Source: CAYLWW01 sp964387585 (GTDB lineage: Bacteria; Pseudomonadota; Alphaproteobacteria; Rickettsiales; Midichloriaceae). Taken from it: a stretch of 23,137 nt of DNA. The notes under the pieces are model-generated. The model ran no database searches, was not told the DNA's origin, and worked only from the letters and a program-made list of their open reading frames with translations. Below, piece by piece: positions 8,968 to 17,314 of the stretch. The translations under genes and the position numbers were made by a program. Positions within the stretch are counted from its first letter, which is position 1. The number at the start of each line of letters is the position of its first letter. The stretch covers positions 1 through 23,137 of the forward strand of contig CAYLWW010000014.1 of NCBI GenBank assembly GCA_964387585.1, in the 5' to 3' direction.

Positions 8968-9459
8968 ATGAATAAAATAAATTCTAGTATAGAAAAGTAT
9001 CACTCTAGTGCGGCAGAAGCATATCGCAAAATCAATAATACTGCTAAAGCTATAAGTAAAGTTGCAGGTGATATTGTTCCTCAAGATACAATCGTTATTA
9101 ACAGTGGAAGTAAAACATTACCTGATAATGATGTAATATCGAGTTCAAAATCTCCGTCACTTAGCTCTGCTAATAAAGATAGTATAGTAAAGCAGCCACT
9201 TAATGTTTTACGTAGTAGTGATGTAATAGATGTTGTAGGTAAAAGCTCTTTTCCAAATTTTGTGAAAAATTTTGTAGAGAAGAAAGTTAATAGCATACGT
9301 AAAGGTGATAGGAAAACTGATCAATCAATAAATCAAGAAGCAAGCATTATAGAAGTAATGTCTGCGGTTAATGAAGCTGAAGTAGCGTTACAAGAAGTTG
9401 TGAGTGTTAGAGATAAGTTTGTTAATGCTTATCAAGAGCTTTTAAAAATGCCTTTATAG
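8968..9459 (+). CDS. fliE: Flagellar hook-basal body complex protein FliE, elongated
   Basis: FliE links the MS ring to the proximal rod of the flagellar basal body and is an export substrate of the flagellar type III apparatus. The last 45 residues show the family pattern clearly: SIIEVMSAVNEAEVALQEVV, then VRDKFVNAYQELLKMPL. These correspond to the usual EVM-A-KA-L, a VRNK-like segment, and a final Y-E-MPV-like end. The N-terminus (SSAAEAYRKINNTAKAISK) fits an amphipathic helix. At 163 residues it is about 55 longer than the usual 100-110. The excess is a serine-rich, low-complexity stretch at about residues 37-85 (for example SSSKSPSLSSANKDS). No flgB, flgC, fliF or other flagellar gene is in the window. 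No signal peptide is seen, as expected. The identification rests on the C-terminal pattern read by eye. Confidence 0.78.
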   Translation: MNKINSSIEKYHSSAAEAYRKINNTAKAISKVAGDIVPQDTIVINSGSKTLPDNDVISSSKSPSLSSANKDSIVKQPLNVLRSSDVIDVVGKSSFPNFVKNFVEKKVNSIRKGDRKTDQSINQEASIIEVMSAVNEAEVALQEVVSVRDKFVNAYQELLKMPL

Positions 9460-9615
9460 TATTTTATATAAGATAAAAAAAGAGTTTAAACTTGAAGCGA
9501 ATTTCATGTTTCTATTATAATCATAAAGCATATTAAGGCTTTTATTAAGCTATCATCATATTATTCAGTGTTATCACCTTAATTTATTACATACATAGCT
9601 TAAGTATTTTAACTA

Positions 9616-11409
9616 ATGTTCAGCAAGCAATTTATCTGTAACAATTTTTTTAAGCTTTTAGCAGTTTTTTTTGTACTCATAGCCATAGCTAGAATACATC
9701 ACTCTTACAAGAGCAATACCTTGGTAAGTGATGAGTTACATCATTTAGCAACTGGGTTCGAGTGGCTTGAAAATCATACTTACTATATGGAGGCTCTACA
9801 TCCACCATTATCTCGCATTATCATAAGTTTACTTTTATACTTACAAGGAGAAAGATTAGGCAAAGATTTCTATAAAAGTTATGCTCTCAAAGGTAATACT
9901 TTTCCAGTCCTATACCAAAATAGTTTGGGTAGAGTCAAGGCTGGTCAAAGCCTAATATTTTCAAATGGAGCTAGTGAATCTTTTGATCGTACAGCATTAA
10001 TTAGGTTAGCTAATTTACCATTTTTCATATTAGGAGCATTATTCTTATTTCTCTTAACTAAACAAATTTTTATTTCTGAAGCAATAGCTGCTTGTAGTGT
10101 TTTTTTTTATACTACATTACCAATAATATTAGCTAGTGCTGGCTTGGCTACAACTGATATGGCTTGTGTATTTAGTTTAATATTAGCTTCTTATTATGGC
10201 ATATTATGGCTTGAAAAACCTAATTTTATTCATAGTGTAGCTTTAGGAATAGCTACTGCTACTATAGCTATAAGCAAATTTTCAGGAATATATTTTTTTA
10301 CTTGTTACGCAGCTGCGGCGATTATAGCTAAAGATTTAAGTGAGAAAAAATTATCTAGAGGATATAGCAAAGTTTGGTTACAATCGGTAGCTATAGTATT
10401 TGTAATTAATTTTATAATAGTATGGTCAACTTATAGATTTTCAATATCAAGCATTAATGATCCTGATAATATATTTATAGGAGAATGGCATGATCTTGTT
10501 AATCTTGTATCAACTATCAGTGTAAGTGTTGCTAATAAAATACAGAACATAGGGAAATATATTTATATTCCTGCTAGCCAATTTTGGAATGGTATATCAG
10601 AATTACCAATTCGTAACAGTTTGAAGTTTGCAGGATATATCTTTGATCAAGTTTTGGAGTATAAAGGAGTTATTTATTTTTTTCCTGTAGCAACTTTATT
10701 TAAAACTCCAATATCGTTTCTGATCTTATCTTTAATCGGTATTATATATCAATTAAAGAGCTTTGGTGAAGAACGCAATTGGAAAAAGTTATTTCCATTG
10801 TTAGCAATATCATTAACGTACTTAGCTTGTACCTTATTCAACATTAATATAGGGTTAAGACATATATTACCTGTATTTCCACTGTTATCTATTTATGCTG
10901 CTTATGCAATAGTAAAAGTAAGTAGATCTCTCGATTTTAAGGAAAAACTTTATAGAAAACAACAGTTAATTACTTCAGCTTTAGTCATAACTTACTTATT
11001 TAGTAGCTTCTCATCTCATCCTCATTATATTTCTTATTTTAACTTTATGGCTGGTGATAAGCCAGAAAATATTCTTATTGATCAAGATCTTGATATAGGA
11101 CAAGAGTTGTTTCTTATTATAGAACAACTTAAAAATAGAGAGATAATAAATGATACAATTATTCATTCCGCTGGAGGTTTCCCACCTCAATTTCTTGGTG
11201 CTAAATTAGGCTCATATGGGTGTTTTAATTTTGGTCATTTTCAAGAATTAATAAAAATAAATAATCATTATAAGTATAAAGCAATAGGAATTTCAGCTTA
11301 TAAAATAGGCAAATATTATTTCACTGAAAAATTACCTAAATGCAAAGTAATTCCAGAAAAATTAGGCAATACTTTTTATCTGTTTGAAGGGGAGCTATGT
11401 GATTTTTAA
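9616..11409 (+). CDS. GT39-like integral membrane glycosyltransferase
   Basis: A 597-residue multi-pass protein of the GT-C fold (glycosyltransferase family 39 / ArnT / protein mannosyltransferase type). These enzymes use lipid-phosphate-linked sugars and act on the periplasmic face of the inner membrane. After the first membrane helix (about residues 10-28) the loop carries SDELHHLATGFEWLE, whose Asp39-Glu40 match the catalytic acidic position of the fold. YYMEALHPPLSRII follows, with the conserved HPPL. Many hydrophobic segments run from 130 to 465. GLRHILPVFPLLSIYAAYA begins at 413 and DQDLDIGQEL at 489, both resembling signatures of bacterial GT39 proteins. The last 110 residues look soluble. 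The acceptor (lipid A, glycan or protein) cannot be told. hemH follows after 67 bases on the same strand and is probably co-transcribed, without an obvious functional link. Confidence 0.75.
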   Translation: MFSKQFICNNFFKLLAVFFVLIAIARIHHSYKSNTLVSDELHHLATGFEWLENHTYYMEALHPPLSRIIISLLLYLQGERLGKDFYKSYALKGNTFPVLYQNSLGRVKAGQSLIFSNGASESFDRTALIRLANLPFFILGALFLFLLTKQIFISEAIAACSVFFYTTLPIILASAGLATTDMACVFSLILASYYGILWLEKPNFIHSVALGIATATIAISKFSGIYFFTCYAAAAIIAKDLSEKKLSRGYSKVWLQSVAIVFVINFIIVWSTYRFSISSINDPDNIFIGEWHDLVNLVSTISVSVANKIQNIGKYIYIPASQFWNGISELPIRNSLKFAGYIFDQVLEYKGVIYFFPVATLFKTPISFLILSLIGIIYQLKSFGEERNWKKLFPLLAISLTYLACTLFNINIGLRHILPVFPLLSIYAAYAIVKVSRSLDFKEKLYRKQQLITSALVITYLFSSFSSHPHYISYFNFMAGDKPENILIDQDLDIGQELFLIIEQLKNREIINDTIIHSAGGFPPQFLGAKLGSYGCFNFGHFQELIKINNHYKYKAIGISAYKIGKYYFTEKLPKCKVIPEKLGNTFYLFEGELCDF

Positions 11410-11476
11410 TGATAAGCAGATTTAAGTGAAGCAAAAAATAATAAGCAAATAAAAATAAACCTTTAAAGGTAAATTA

Positions 11477-12619
11477 ATGATTAATGAAAAAAGTAAAATT
11501 GCTGTAGTTTTATTCAACCTAGGTGGTCCATTAAATTTAAACGATGTAGAGCCATTCTTATTTAATTTGTTTAATGATAAAGCAATAATTAAATTACCTC
11601 AGCCATTACGATATTTATTAGCTAGATATATTTCTAAGAAACGTCATTTAAAAGCCCAAGATATATATAAAAAAATGGGAGGGGGATCGACTATTTTAGC
11701 TGAAACTCAAGAACAAGCTCAAGCTTTAGAAGAGGCTTTGAACTCTGAAATACAATCGACTGATAAAAATAACCAAATTTTTAAAGTATTTATTGCTATG
11801 CGATATTGGGATCCTTTAACAGAAGATACTTTAAAAGAAGTTAAAAGCTTTTCCCCAAATAAGGTTATATTATTGCCTCTATACCCTCAATTTTCAACAA
11901 CTACTACCAATTCTTCAATTGATGCCTGGTTTAAAGCAGCGCATAAAAATAATTTTGATGTTCAAACAAAAGTAATTTGTTGTTATCATAATGATCCTCT
12001 ATTTATTGAAGCATATAGTGAAATATTGCTTTATAATTATGATAAAGCTTGTGAATTTTTAGCTGAAACTGGTAAAAATAAAGAAGATATAATAGTATTA
12101 TTTTCTGCTCATAGTTTACCTAAACATCTTATAAAGCTTGGTGATCCATATCAGTGGCAAATAACTCAAACTACAAATGCAGTTATAGAAAAAAGTAATA
12201 TTAAAAATATTACTTATAAAATATGTTATCAGAGCAAAGTAGGTAGGTTACCTTGGCTTACGCCTTCGACTGAAGAAGAGATAATAGAGGCTGCTAAGCA
12301 AAATAAAGTTTTAATAATAGTTCCTATATCATTTGTTTCAGAGCATTCAGAAACTTTAGTAGAGTTAGACATAGATTATAAAGACTTAGCTTATAGTAAT
12401 GGTGCTTCACTATACTTAAGAGCAGCGACGGTTAGAGCTAATGCTGCTTATATAAAGTGCTTATCAAATTTATGTAATGAATCTATTAGCGATAATAACC
12501 AAGGTAATATATCTGCAATTGATAAAGTGCTGTTAACTAACAATAGATATAAAGAATGCAAACAATATTCTAAATGCTTATGTAATAATAGTGACTATAC
12601 TATTATATCTAAGGATTAG
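11477..12619 (+). CDS. hemH: Ferrochelatase with cysteine-rich C-terminal extension
   Basis: Inserts Fe2+ into protoporphyrin IX, the last step of heme synthesis, at the inner face of the cytoplasmic membrane. Family landmarks are VLFNLGGPLNLNDVEPFLFN at 11-30, LLPLYPQFSTTTTNSS at 132-147, FSAHSLPK with the metal-binding His212, YQSKVGRLPWLTPSTEE at 251-267, and SFVSEHSETLVELDIDY at 285-301 with His290 and Glu296. The core ends near residue 330. A further 50 residues carry Cys361, Cys367 and Cys369, with Cys328 and Cys333 just before. Some ferrochelatases, including alphaproteobacterial ones, bind a [2Fe-2S] cluster through C-terminal cysteines. The spacing here (C-x5-C-x-C) is not the animal C-x2-C-x4-C pattern, so cluster binding is only a possibility. 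AAAGG upstream of the ATG gives a good ribosome binding site. Confidence 0.94.
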   Translation: MINEKSKIAVVLFNLGGPLNLNDVEPFLFNLFNDKAIIKLPQPLRYLLARYISKKRHLKAQDIYKKMGGGSTILAETQEQAQALEEALNSEIQSTDKNNQIFKVFIAMRYWDPLTEDTLKEVKSFSPNKVILLPLYPQFSTTTTNSSIDAWFKAAHKNNFDVQTKVICCYHNDPLFIEAYSEILLYNYDKACEFLAETGKNKEDIIVLFSAHSLPKHLIKLGDPYQWQITQTTNAVIEKSNIKNITYKICYQSKVGRLPWLTPSTEEEIIEAAKQNKVLIIVPISFVSEHSETLVELDIDYKDLAYSNGASLYLRAATVRANAAYIKCLSNLCNESISDNNQGNISAIDKVLLTNNRYKECKQYSKCLCNNSDYTIISKD

Positions 12620-12717
12620 TACATATCTACCTTTAAGACTTCAACAGAATCTTAGTGTAATTGTTTATCAAGTAAAGTAGGTGGTAAGAAGGGAAGGATA
12701 AGGGAAGTTACAACTTA

Positions 12718-12771
12718 TGCGAGTGATAATCGCAATTTCGTTTGACTATAAATTGTGTTATATGCTACTGT
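12718..12771 (+). promoter_or_regulatory. Candidate promoter with adjacent dyad for the integrin-like gene
   Basis: TTGACT at 12742-12747 and TACTGT at 12766-12771 are separated by 18 bases and lie about 36 bases before the start codon, so they fit a sigma70 promoter with a good -35 and a weak -10. Just upstream, TGCGA-GTGATAA-TCGCA (12718-12734) is an inverted repeat with a 5 bp stem, either a weak hemH terminator or an operator. Both calls rest on pattern alone. Confidence 0.3.
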
Positions 12772-12807
12772 TATAACATATAAAATGACATAAAATCAAA
12801 AGTACCA

Positions 12808-15800
12808 ATGAAAAACAATATAAAACTTGAGCAGCAGGTTAGTACTATAGTTAGTGCTGGGGCTGACGACAAACGCAACACTGGCGGCTATGACGAGAGT
12901 TTTATTTATGGGTCAACTGCTGGTGGTATGTTTGGTTGGTCAATATCATCAGCAGGAGATATAAATAACGATGGTATTGACGATCTTATAATTAAGGCTT
13001 TTAGAGCAGGAGCAGCTTATGTGGTATATGGAAATAGTCAAGGAAAGTTCCATGATATCTCTTCTATTGAAGATTATCTAAACGATCCAACTAAAGGGTT
13101 TAAAATTTATGGGTTATCAACCACTGGGGATTCCTTGGGTAACACAGTATCTTCAGCAGGAGACATTAATGGTGACGGTATTGATGATATTATGGTGAGT
13201 GCTTATACTGCATCTCCGTTAGAAAGGCAGGCTGCAGGTGCAGCATATGTGATCTATGGAGCGAAGGGTGGTCTACAAAATATCCCATCTATCGAAGAAT
13301 ATTTAAATGATAACTCAAAAGGCTTTAAGATTTATGGTTCGATTGCTGAGTATAGGTTAGGCCATTCAGTATCTGGTATAGGAGATGTTAATGGAGATGG
13401 TATTGATGATATTATTATTGGCGCTCCTCTGACATCTACTGGAGGAAGAGGTCAGGCTGGAGCAGCATATGTTATATATGGTAGTAAGCAAAAAGGAGCT
13501 TTGCCCAATATTGATTCTATAGAAGAGTACTTAAATGATACAATAAAAGGCTTTAAGATTTATGGTTCAACTGCTAAGGATCAGTTCGGCATCTCAGTAT
13601 CATCAGCTGGAGATATAGATGGTGATGGTAGGCATGACATTATAGTTGGTTCTTATACTGCATCTCCTTTAGGAAGAGGTAGTGCGGGAGCGGCATATGT
13701 GATATATGGAGTAAAGGGAGGGCTTGCGAACATCCCTTCTATTGAAGAATATTTAAATGATACAACAAAAGGCTTTAAAATCTATGGTTCAAGTGGTGGT
13801 GGTGTCTTCGGATTCCCAGTATTGAAGGCAGGAGATGTTAATGGAGATGGGATTAATGATATCATAGTTGGTGCTTCTGAATTATCGCCTTTAGAAAGAA
13901 AAAATGCAGGAGCGGTATATGTGATTTATGGGATAAAAGGTGGTATTCAAAATATTCCATCTGTTGAAGAATATTTAAATGATAACTCAAAAGGATTTAA
14001 GATTTATGGTTCAACTGCTGGTGATGTCTTTGGTAGCTCAGTATCAGCAGTAGATATTAACGGTGATGGTGGTAGTGATGTAATGGTTGGTGCCTATTAC
14101 GCATCTCCTCTAGAGAGAAAAACTGCAGGAGCAGCGTATGTAATATATGGGGGAAAAGGAGGATTGCATAATATTTCATCTATTGAAGATTATTTAAATG
14201 ATACTAGTAAAGGTTTTAAGATATATGGTTCAACTACTGGTGATCACTTAGGTGTTTCAGTATCAGCAGTAGATATAAATGGTGATGGTGGTAGTGATGT
14301 AATGGTTGGTGCCTATTGCGCCTCTCCTTTAGAAAGAGAGAGAGCAGGAGCAGCATATATAATATATGGTAAGTCAGGTCATGTTAATCCTTTTGACTTC
14401 AGGGTTAAAAAGGGTGAGGATGAGAATATCAGTTTTCGTGAGAGCGCGCATGATAAAAAAGATACAATTGAGCAATTAAGAATATCAATTACAAGTGATA
14501 CAACTTGTGGTCAATTATTTATTGGTGATAACCTGATAACAAAAGGTACTCCTTATCCGGCAACTGCTTCGTGGGTCTATAAGACTGCAAAATGCGATAA
14601 GCTTGATGACAGTTTTGAGTACGTTGCAGTTAATACTCATGATATTATGAGCTTATCCGCTCTCGTAAGCATCAAAGTATCACAGCCACCGGTAAGTGAT
14701 TCATTTAGTTTTGGTGTTTGTAATAAACATCCCATAAGTTTTAAAGATTATGTACGTGACTTACAAGATAGTGTAGAAAAACTCAAGGTAATAATAAAGA
14801 ATGGGCTTAATTGTGGGGAGTTATACGCTAATGACAAACTGATAGAGTCAGATCAGCCTTATCCTGCTATAGATAGTTTTCTGTATAAAACAGCTGGCTG
14901 TACCTTGGATAAAGCGGCATTCTCCTATGTTGCAGTTAATAGCTACGGTTTAGAGAGCCCAGAAAGCATTGTCAACATCAAGGTAGGCCACTCTCCCGCA
15001 ACTCAGCCATTTGATTTTAGGGTTAATAAAGGTAGTACCTATGACATTGACTTTAGTGGTAAAATAAGTGGTGATGCTTCAGAAGAACTCAAGGTGGTAA
15101 TTATAAGTGTGCCAGATTGTGGGGAATTGTATGATCACAACAGGCAGAGAGTAGAATCAGGTAAACTTTACCCTACTACAGAGAAGTTTCTATATAAGAC
15201 AGCAAGCTGCGCTATTGCTTACGATAAGCTTGCATATGCTGCAGTAATCTACGATTGTCAGAGCTCAGTAAGTATAGTAACCATCAATATAACCCAACCG
15301 CCCGTAAGCAAATCATTTAATTTTAAAGTTAATAAGAGTAAGGAATATTCTTTTAGTTTTAAAGATGAAGATAAAGTAAGCGATCCAGAAGATCCTATAG
15401 ATTTACTTAAGATAAAATTCATCTCTGTTCCAGAATGTGGGCTGTACTATCAAGATAAAGAAAAGGTGGTGAAAGATATCGAATACTTTGCTAATGGTAA
15501 TTTCCAGTATAAAGCCGCAGAGTGCGATAAGCTTTCGGATAAATTTACTTATACTGCAAAAAATAACCATGACTTACTAAGTCAATTAAGTGAAGTTAAT
15601 ATTCATATAACCCAACCTCCAGTGAGTCACAACTTTACTCTCACTGTCAAGAAGGATGCGGATGAAGATGTAGACTTTGAAGATGAAGCTCGTGTAGAAT
15701 ATGAAAGTCTAAAAGAGTTGTGGATTAAGATAACTAAGGAACCTATATGTGGTAAATTGTATAGTAATAAGGAGCAAATACAAGTAAATACTCAATATCC

Positions 15801-16236
15801 AATCACTAATGCATTTAAGTATAATACTTATAACTGTATTGATAAAGATAGCTTTAAATATATAGTAGGCAATGATGCTGATATTACTAGTAGCTCAAGT
15901 AAAGTTGATATTGAAATAATAGCCCAAAGTCAATGGTGGACTCCTTGGGTTGTGGGGATCAGTGTAGCCACAGGTGTTGTGGGCTTGGCAGTTGGTCTAT
16001 ACAAATGCCATAAATCAGGTTTATTAGCCAAAATATTCGGCTGGTTGTGCTGTTGTTGTAGAACTAATCAAGAAGGAGAAGCTCAAGATGGCAGTGTCGT
16101 TCAACAAATTAATGCTAAACCACTTTTTAAGAACAATACTATTCCTATCATCGATATAGATAATGAATGGGATATCTTTACTAACGATGCTGGTGTTTGC
16201 TTCTATGGCCCAACACACTGGTTTGATGTTCAGTAA
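12808..16236 (+). CDS. Integrin-alpha-like protein: seven FG-GAP blades, five Cys-pair domains, TM helix, short tail
   Basis: A 1142-residue protein with no recognised bacterial orthologue. Residues 33-521 are seven FG-GAP repeats of 67-76 residues, each starting IYGS-like and ending AGAAYVIYG then a SIEEYLND-KGFK linker. Together they should close a seven-bladed beta-propeller. Every blade has a calcium loop of the DxNGDGxxD type, starting at residues 51, 119, 193, 269, 343, 416 and 489. Residues 527-1038 hold five domains of about 100 residues, each with CG-L and F-YKT--C motifs. Their cysteine pairs are 567/596, 669/698, 771/801, 877/906 and 981/1010, always 29-30 apart, suggesting one disulfide per beta-sandwich (cadherin- or Ig-like). 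A single hydrophobic helix (about 1045-1065) is followed by KCHKSGLLAKIFGWLCCCCRT and a tail of about 60 residues. There is no N-terminal signal peptide, which is at odds with disulfides. The order matches an eukaryotic integrin alpha chain. A surface adhesin or secreted host-directed protein is inferred. Confidence 0.85.
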   Translation: MKNNIKLEQQVSTIVSAGADDKRNTGGYDESFIYGSTAGGMFGWSISSAGDINNDGIDDLIIKAFRAGAAYVVYGNSQGKFHDISSIEDYLNDPTKGFKIYGLSTTGDSLGNTVSSAGDINGDGIDDIMVSAYTASPLERQAAGAAYVIYGAKGGLQNIPSIEEYLNDNSKGFKIYGSIAEYRLGHSVSGIGDVNGDGIDDIIIGAPLTSTGGRGQAGAAYVIYGSKQKGALPNIDSIEEYLNDTIKGFKIYGSTAKDQFGISVSSAGDIDGDGRHDIIVGSYTASPLGRGSAGAAYVIYGVKGGLANIPSIEEYLNDTTKGFKIYGSSGGGVFGFPVLKAGDVNGDGINDIIVGASELSPLERKNAGAVYVIYGIKGGIQNIPSVEEYLNDNSKGFKIYGSTAGDVFGSSVSAVDINGDGGSDVMVGAYYASPLERKTAGAAYVIYGGKGGLHNISSIEDYLNDTSKGFKIYGSTTGDHLGVSVSAVDINGDGGSDVMVGAYCASPLERERAGAAYIIYGKSGHVNPFDFRVKKGEDENISFRESAHDKKDTIEQLRISITSDTTCGQLFIGDNLITKGTPYPATASWVYKTAKCDKLDDSFEYVAVNTHDIMSLSALVSIKVSQPPVSDSFSFGVCNKHPISFKDYVRDLQDSVEKLKVIIKNGLNCGELYANDKLIESDQPYPAIDSFLYKTAGCTLDKAAFSYVAVNSYGLESPESIVNIKVGHSPATQPFDFRVNKGSTYDIDFSGKISGDASEELKVVIISVPDCGELYDHNRQRVESGKLYPTTEKFLYKTASCAIAYDKLAYAAVIYDCQSSVSIVTINITQPPVSKSFNFKVNKSKEYSFSFKDEDKVSDPEDPIDLLKIKFISVPECGLYYQDKEKVVKDIEYFANGNFQYKAAECDKLSDKFTYTAKNNHDLLSQLSEVNIHITQPPVSHNFTLTVKKDADEDVDFEDEARVEYESLKELWIKITKEPICGKLYSNKEQIQVNTQYPITNAFKYNTYNCIDKDSFKYIVGNDADITSSSSKVDIEIIAQSQWWTPWVVGISVATGVVGLAVGLYKCHKSGLLAKIFGWLCCCCRTNQEGEAQDGSVVQQINAKPLFKNNTIPIIDIDNEWDIFTNDAGVCFYGPTHWFDVQ
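12904..14370 (+). repeat. Seven imperfect in-frame repeats of about 220 bp (FG-GAP blades)
   Basis: The seven blades are also repeated at DNA level with a period of about 219-228 bases. Units around 14041 and 14260 are the most alike, with an offset of 219 bases. Recurrent blocks include a SIEEYLND-coding segment followed by AAAGGCTTTAAGATTTATGG or close variants. Such repeats can expand or shrink by recombination in frame. Confidence 0.85.
14386..15921 (+). repeat. Five divergent in-frame repeats of about 300 bp (Cys-pair domains)
   Basis: Five consecutive protein domains share the order F-F-V-K (start), a CG-LY motif, YP----F-YKT--C, a YVAVN-like strand and an IT/SQPPVS junction. DNA similarity is low, so this set is older than the FG-GAP set. 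The QPPVS junction recurs at the boundaries after domains one, three and four. Confidence 0.75.
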
Positions 16237-16242
16237 TATACC

Positions 16243-16275
16243 TTTGATAATTCAACATTTGCGTTATCAAATTTT
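16243..16275 (+). terminator. Candidate terminator after the integrin-like gene
   Basis: TTTGATAA at 16243-16250 and TTATCAAA at 16264-16271 form a perfect 8 bp stem around 13 bases, directly followed by TTTT. It sits 6 bases after the stop codon. The stem is AT-rich, so termination strength is uncertain. Confidence 0.45.
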
Positions 16276-16340
16276 GGCAATTTCGCTGACGCTTACCACT
16301 CACTTTTCTAGCAACTACTAAAGTCTTCTTGGTATATATT

Positions 16341-17279
16341 TTATCTTAATTTTTTCATCCCTAGTCGGTGAAATAGTAAATCATCTTTTTCAGGTATAGG
16401 ATTATCTGCTGTTAATAATTTTTCCCCGTAAAAGATAGAATTTGCTCCTGCCATAAAAGCTAGTGCTTGTAATTCTTCTGGCATTTGCTCACGTCCTGCA
16501 GATAATCTAACGTAAGATTTAGGCATCATAATACGAGCTAAAGCAATAGTGCGAATAAAATCAAATGGATCTATATCTTCACTATTTTCTAGAGGAGTTC
16601 CTGGAATTTTAATTAACTTATTTATAGGAACTGATTCTGGTTGCTCGTCTAAATTAGCTAATAAAATTAGCATATTAATACGATCATCGTTACTTTCTCC
16701 CATGCCTAAAATCCCTCCACAACAAACTTTTAGCCCTGCTTTTCTCACTGACTCTAAAGTTTTAAGTCTATCTTCAAATGTTCTAGTAGTTATAATTTTG
16801 CTATAGAATTCGGGAGAAGAGTCAATATTATGGTTATAGAAGTCAAGCCCTGCTTGTTTAAGTACTTCAGATTGCTCATCATCTAATAATCCTAAAGTTA
16901 CACAAGTTTCCAAACCCAGTTTTTTTATTTCAGTTATCATCTCGCAAACAATTTTTAGGTCATCATTTTTTGGACCGCGCCATGCTGCTCCCATGCAAAA
17001 TCGTGTTGCTCCTGCATTTTTAGCTTTGATTGCTGCACTAATGACTGATGAGATATCTAAAAGTGATTCTTTTTTTAAACCAGTTTTATAATGAGCTGAT
17101 TGAGGGCAATAAGAACAATTTTCTGGACAACTGCCAGTTTTTATGCTTAAAAGTGTACTAATTTGTATAGTACTCGAATCAAAATTTTCCCTATGAATAG
17201 TCTGAGCATTGTACAACAGCTCCATTACTGGTAATTCAAAAATACTTTTAGCACTCTCTAAAGTCCATTCTTTTCTCAT
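16341..17279 (-). CDS. bioB: Biotin synthase
   Basis: A radical SAM enzyme that inserts sulfur into dethiobiotin, the final step of biotin synthesis. Its 312 residues carry Cys51, Cys55 and Cys58 ([16 protein letters not shown]) for the [4Fe-4S] cluster. For the auxiliary [2Fe-2S] cluster it has Cys95 ([11 protein letters not shown]), Cys126 (ETCVTLG), Cys186 ([12 protein letters not shown]) and Arg258 (YVRLSAGR). All match the E. coli ligands at an offset of two residues. [12 protein letters not shown] and [13 protein letters not shown] are further signatures. It is divergent from bioF with only 35 bases between the two start codons, so both promoters must extend into the neighbouring coding sequence. 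No key residue is missing. Confidence 0.97.
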   Translation of the reverse strand: MRKEWTLESAKSIFELPVMELLYNAQTIHRENFDSSTIQISTLLSIKTGSCPENCSYCPQSAHYKTGLKKESLLDISSVISAAIKAKNAGATRFCMGAAWRGPKNDDLKIVCEMITEIKKLGLETCVTLGLLDDEQSEVLKQAGLDFYNHNIDSSPEFYSKIITTRTFEDRLKTLESVRKAGLKVCCGGILGMGESNDDRINMLILLANLDEQPESVPINKLIKIPGTPLENSEDIDPFDFIRTIALARIMMPKSYVRLSAGREQMPEELQALAFMAGANSIFYGEKLLTADNPIPEKDDLLFHRLGMKKLR

Positions 17280-17314
17280 TTACACCATTCCAATTAAAAA
17301 ATTTATCAGTTCAA
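17280..17314. promoter_or_regulatory. 35-base divergent bioB/bioF control region
   Basis: The start codons of bioB and bioF are separated by only 35 AT-rich bases. A full sigma70 promoter plus leader for either gene cannot fit inside it, so at least part of each promoter must overlap the opposite coding region. No long BirA-type operator dyad is visible. This is inference from spacing. Confidence 0.4.

Noticed and set aside
12904..14370. CRISPR-like or satellite array
   Set aside because: The regular repeats are in-frame protein repeats of about 73 codons without spacer structure.
16024..16218. 64-codon minus-strand frame opposite the tail of the integrin-like gene
   Set aside because: It is antisense to a coherent reading frame that has a membrane helix and tail, and has no independent support.
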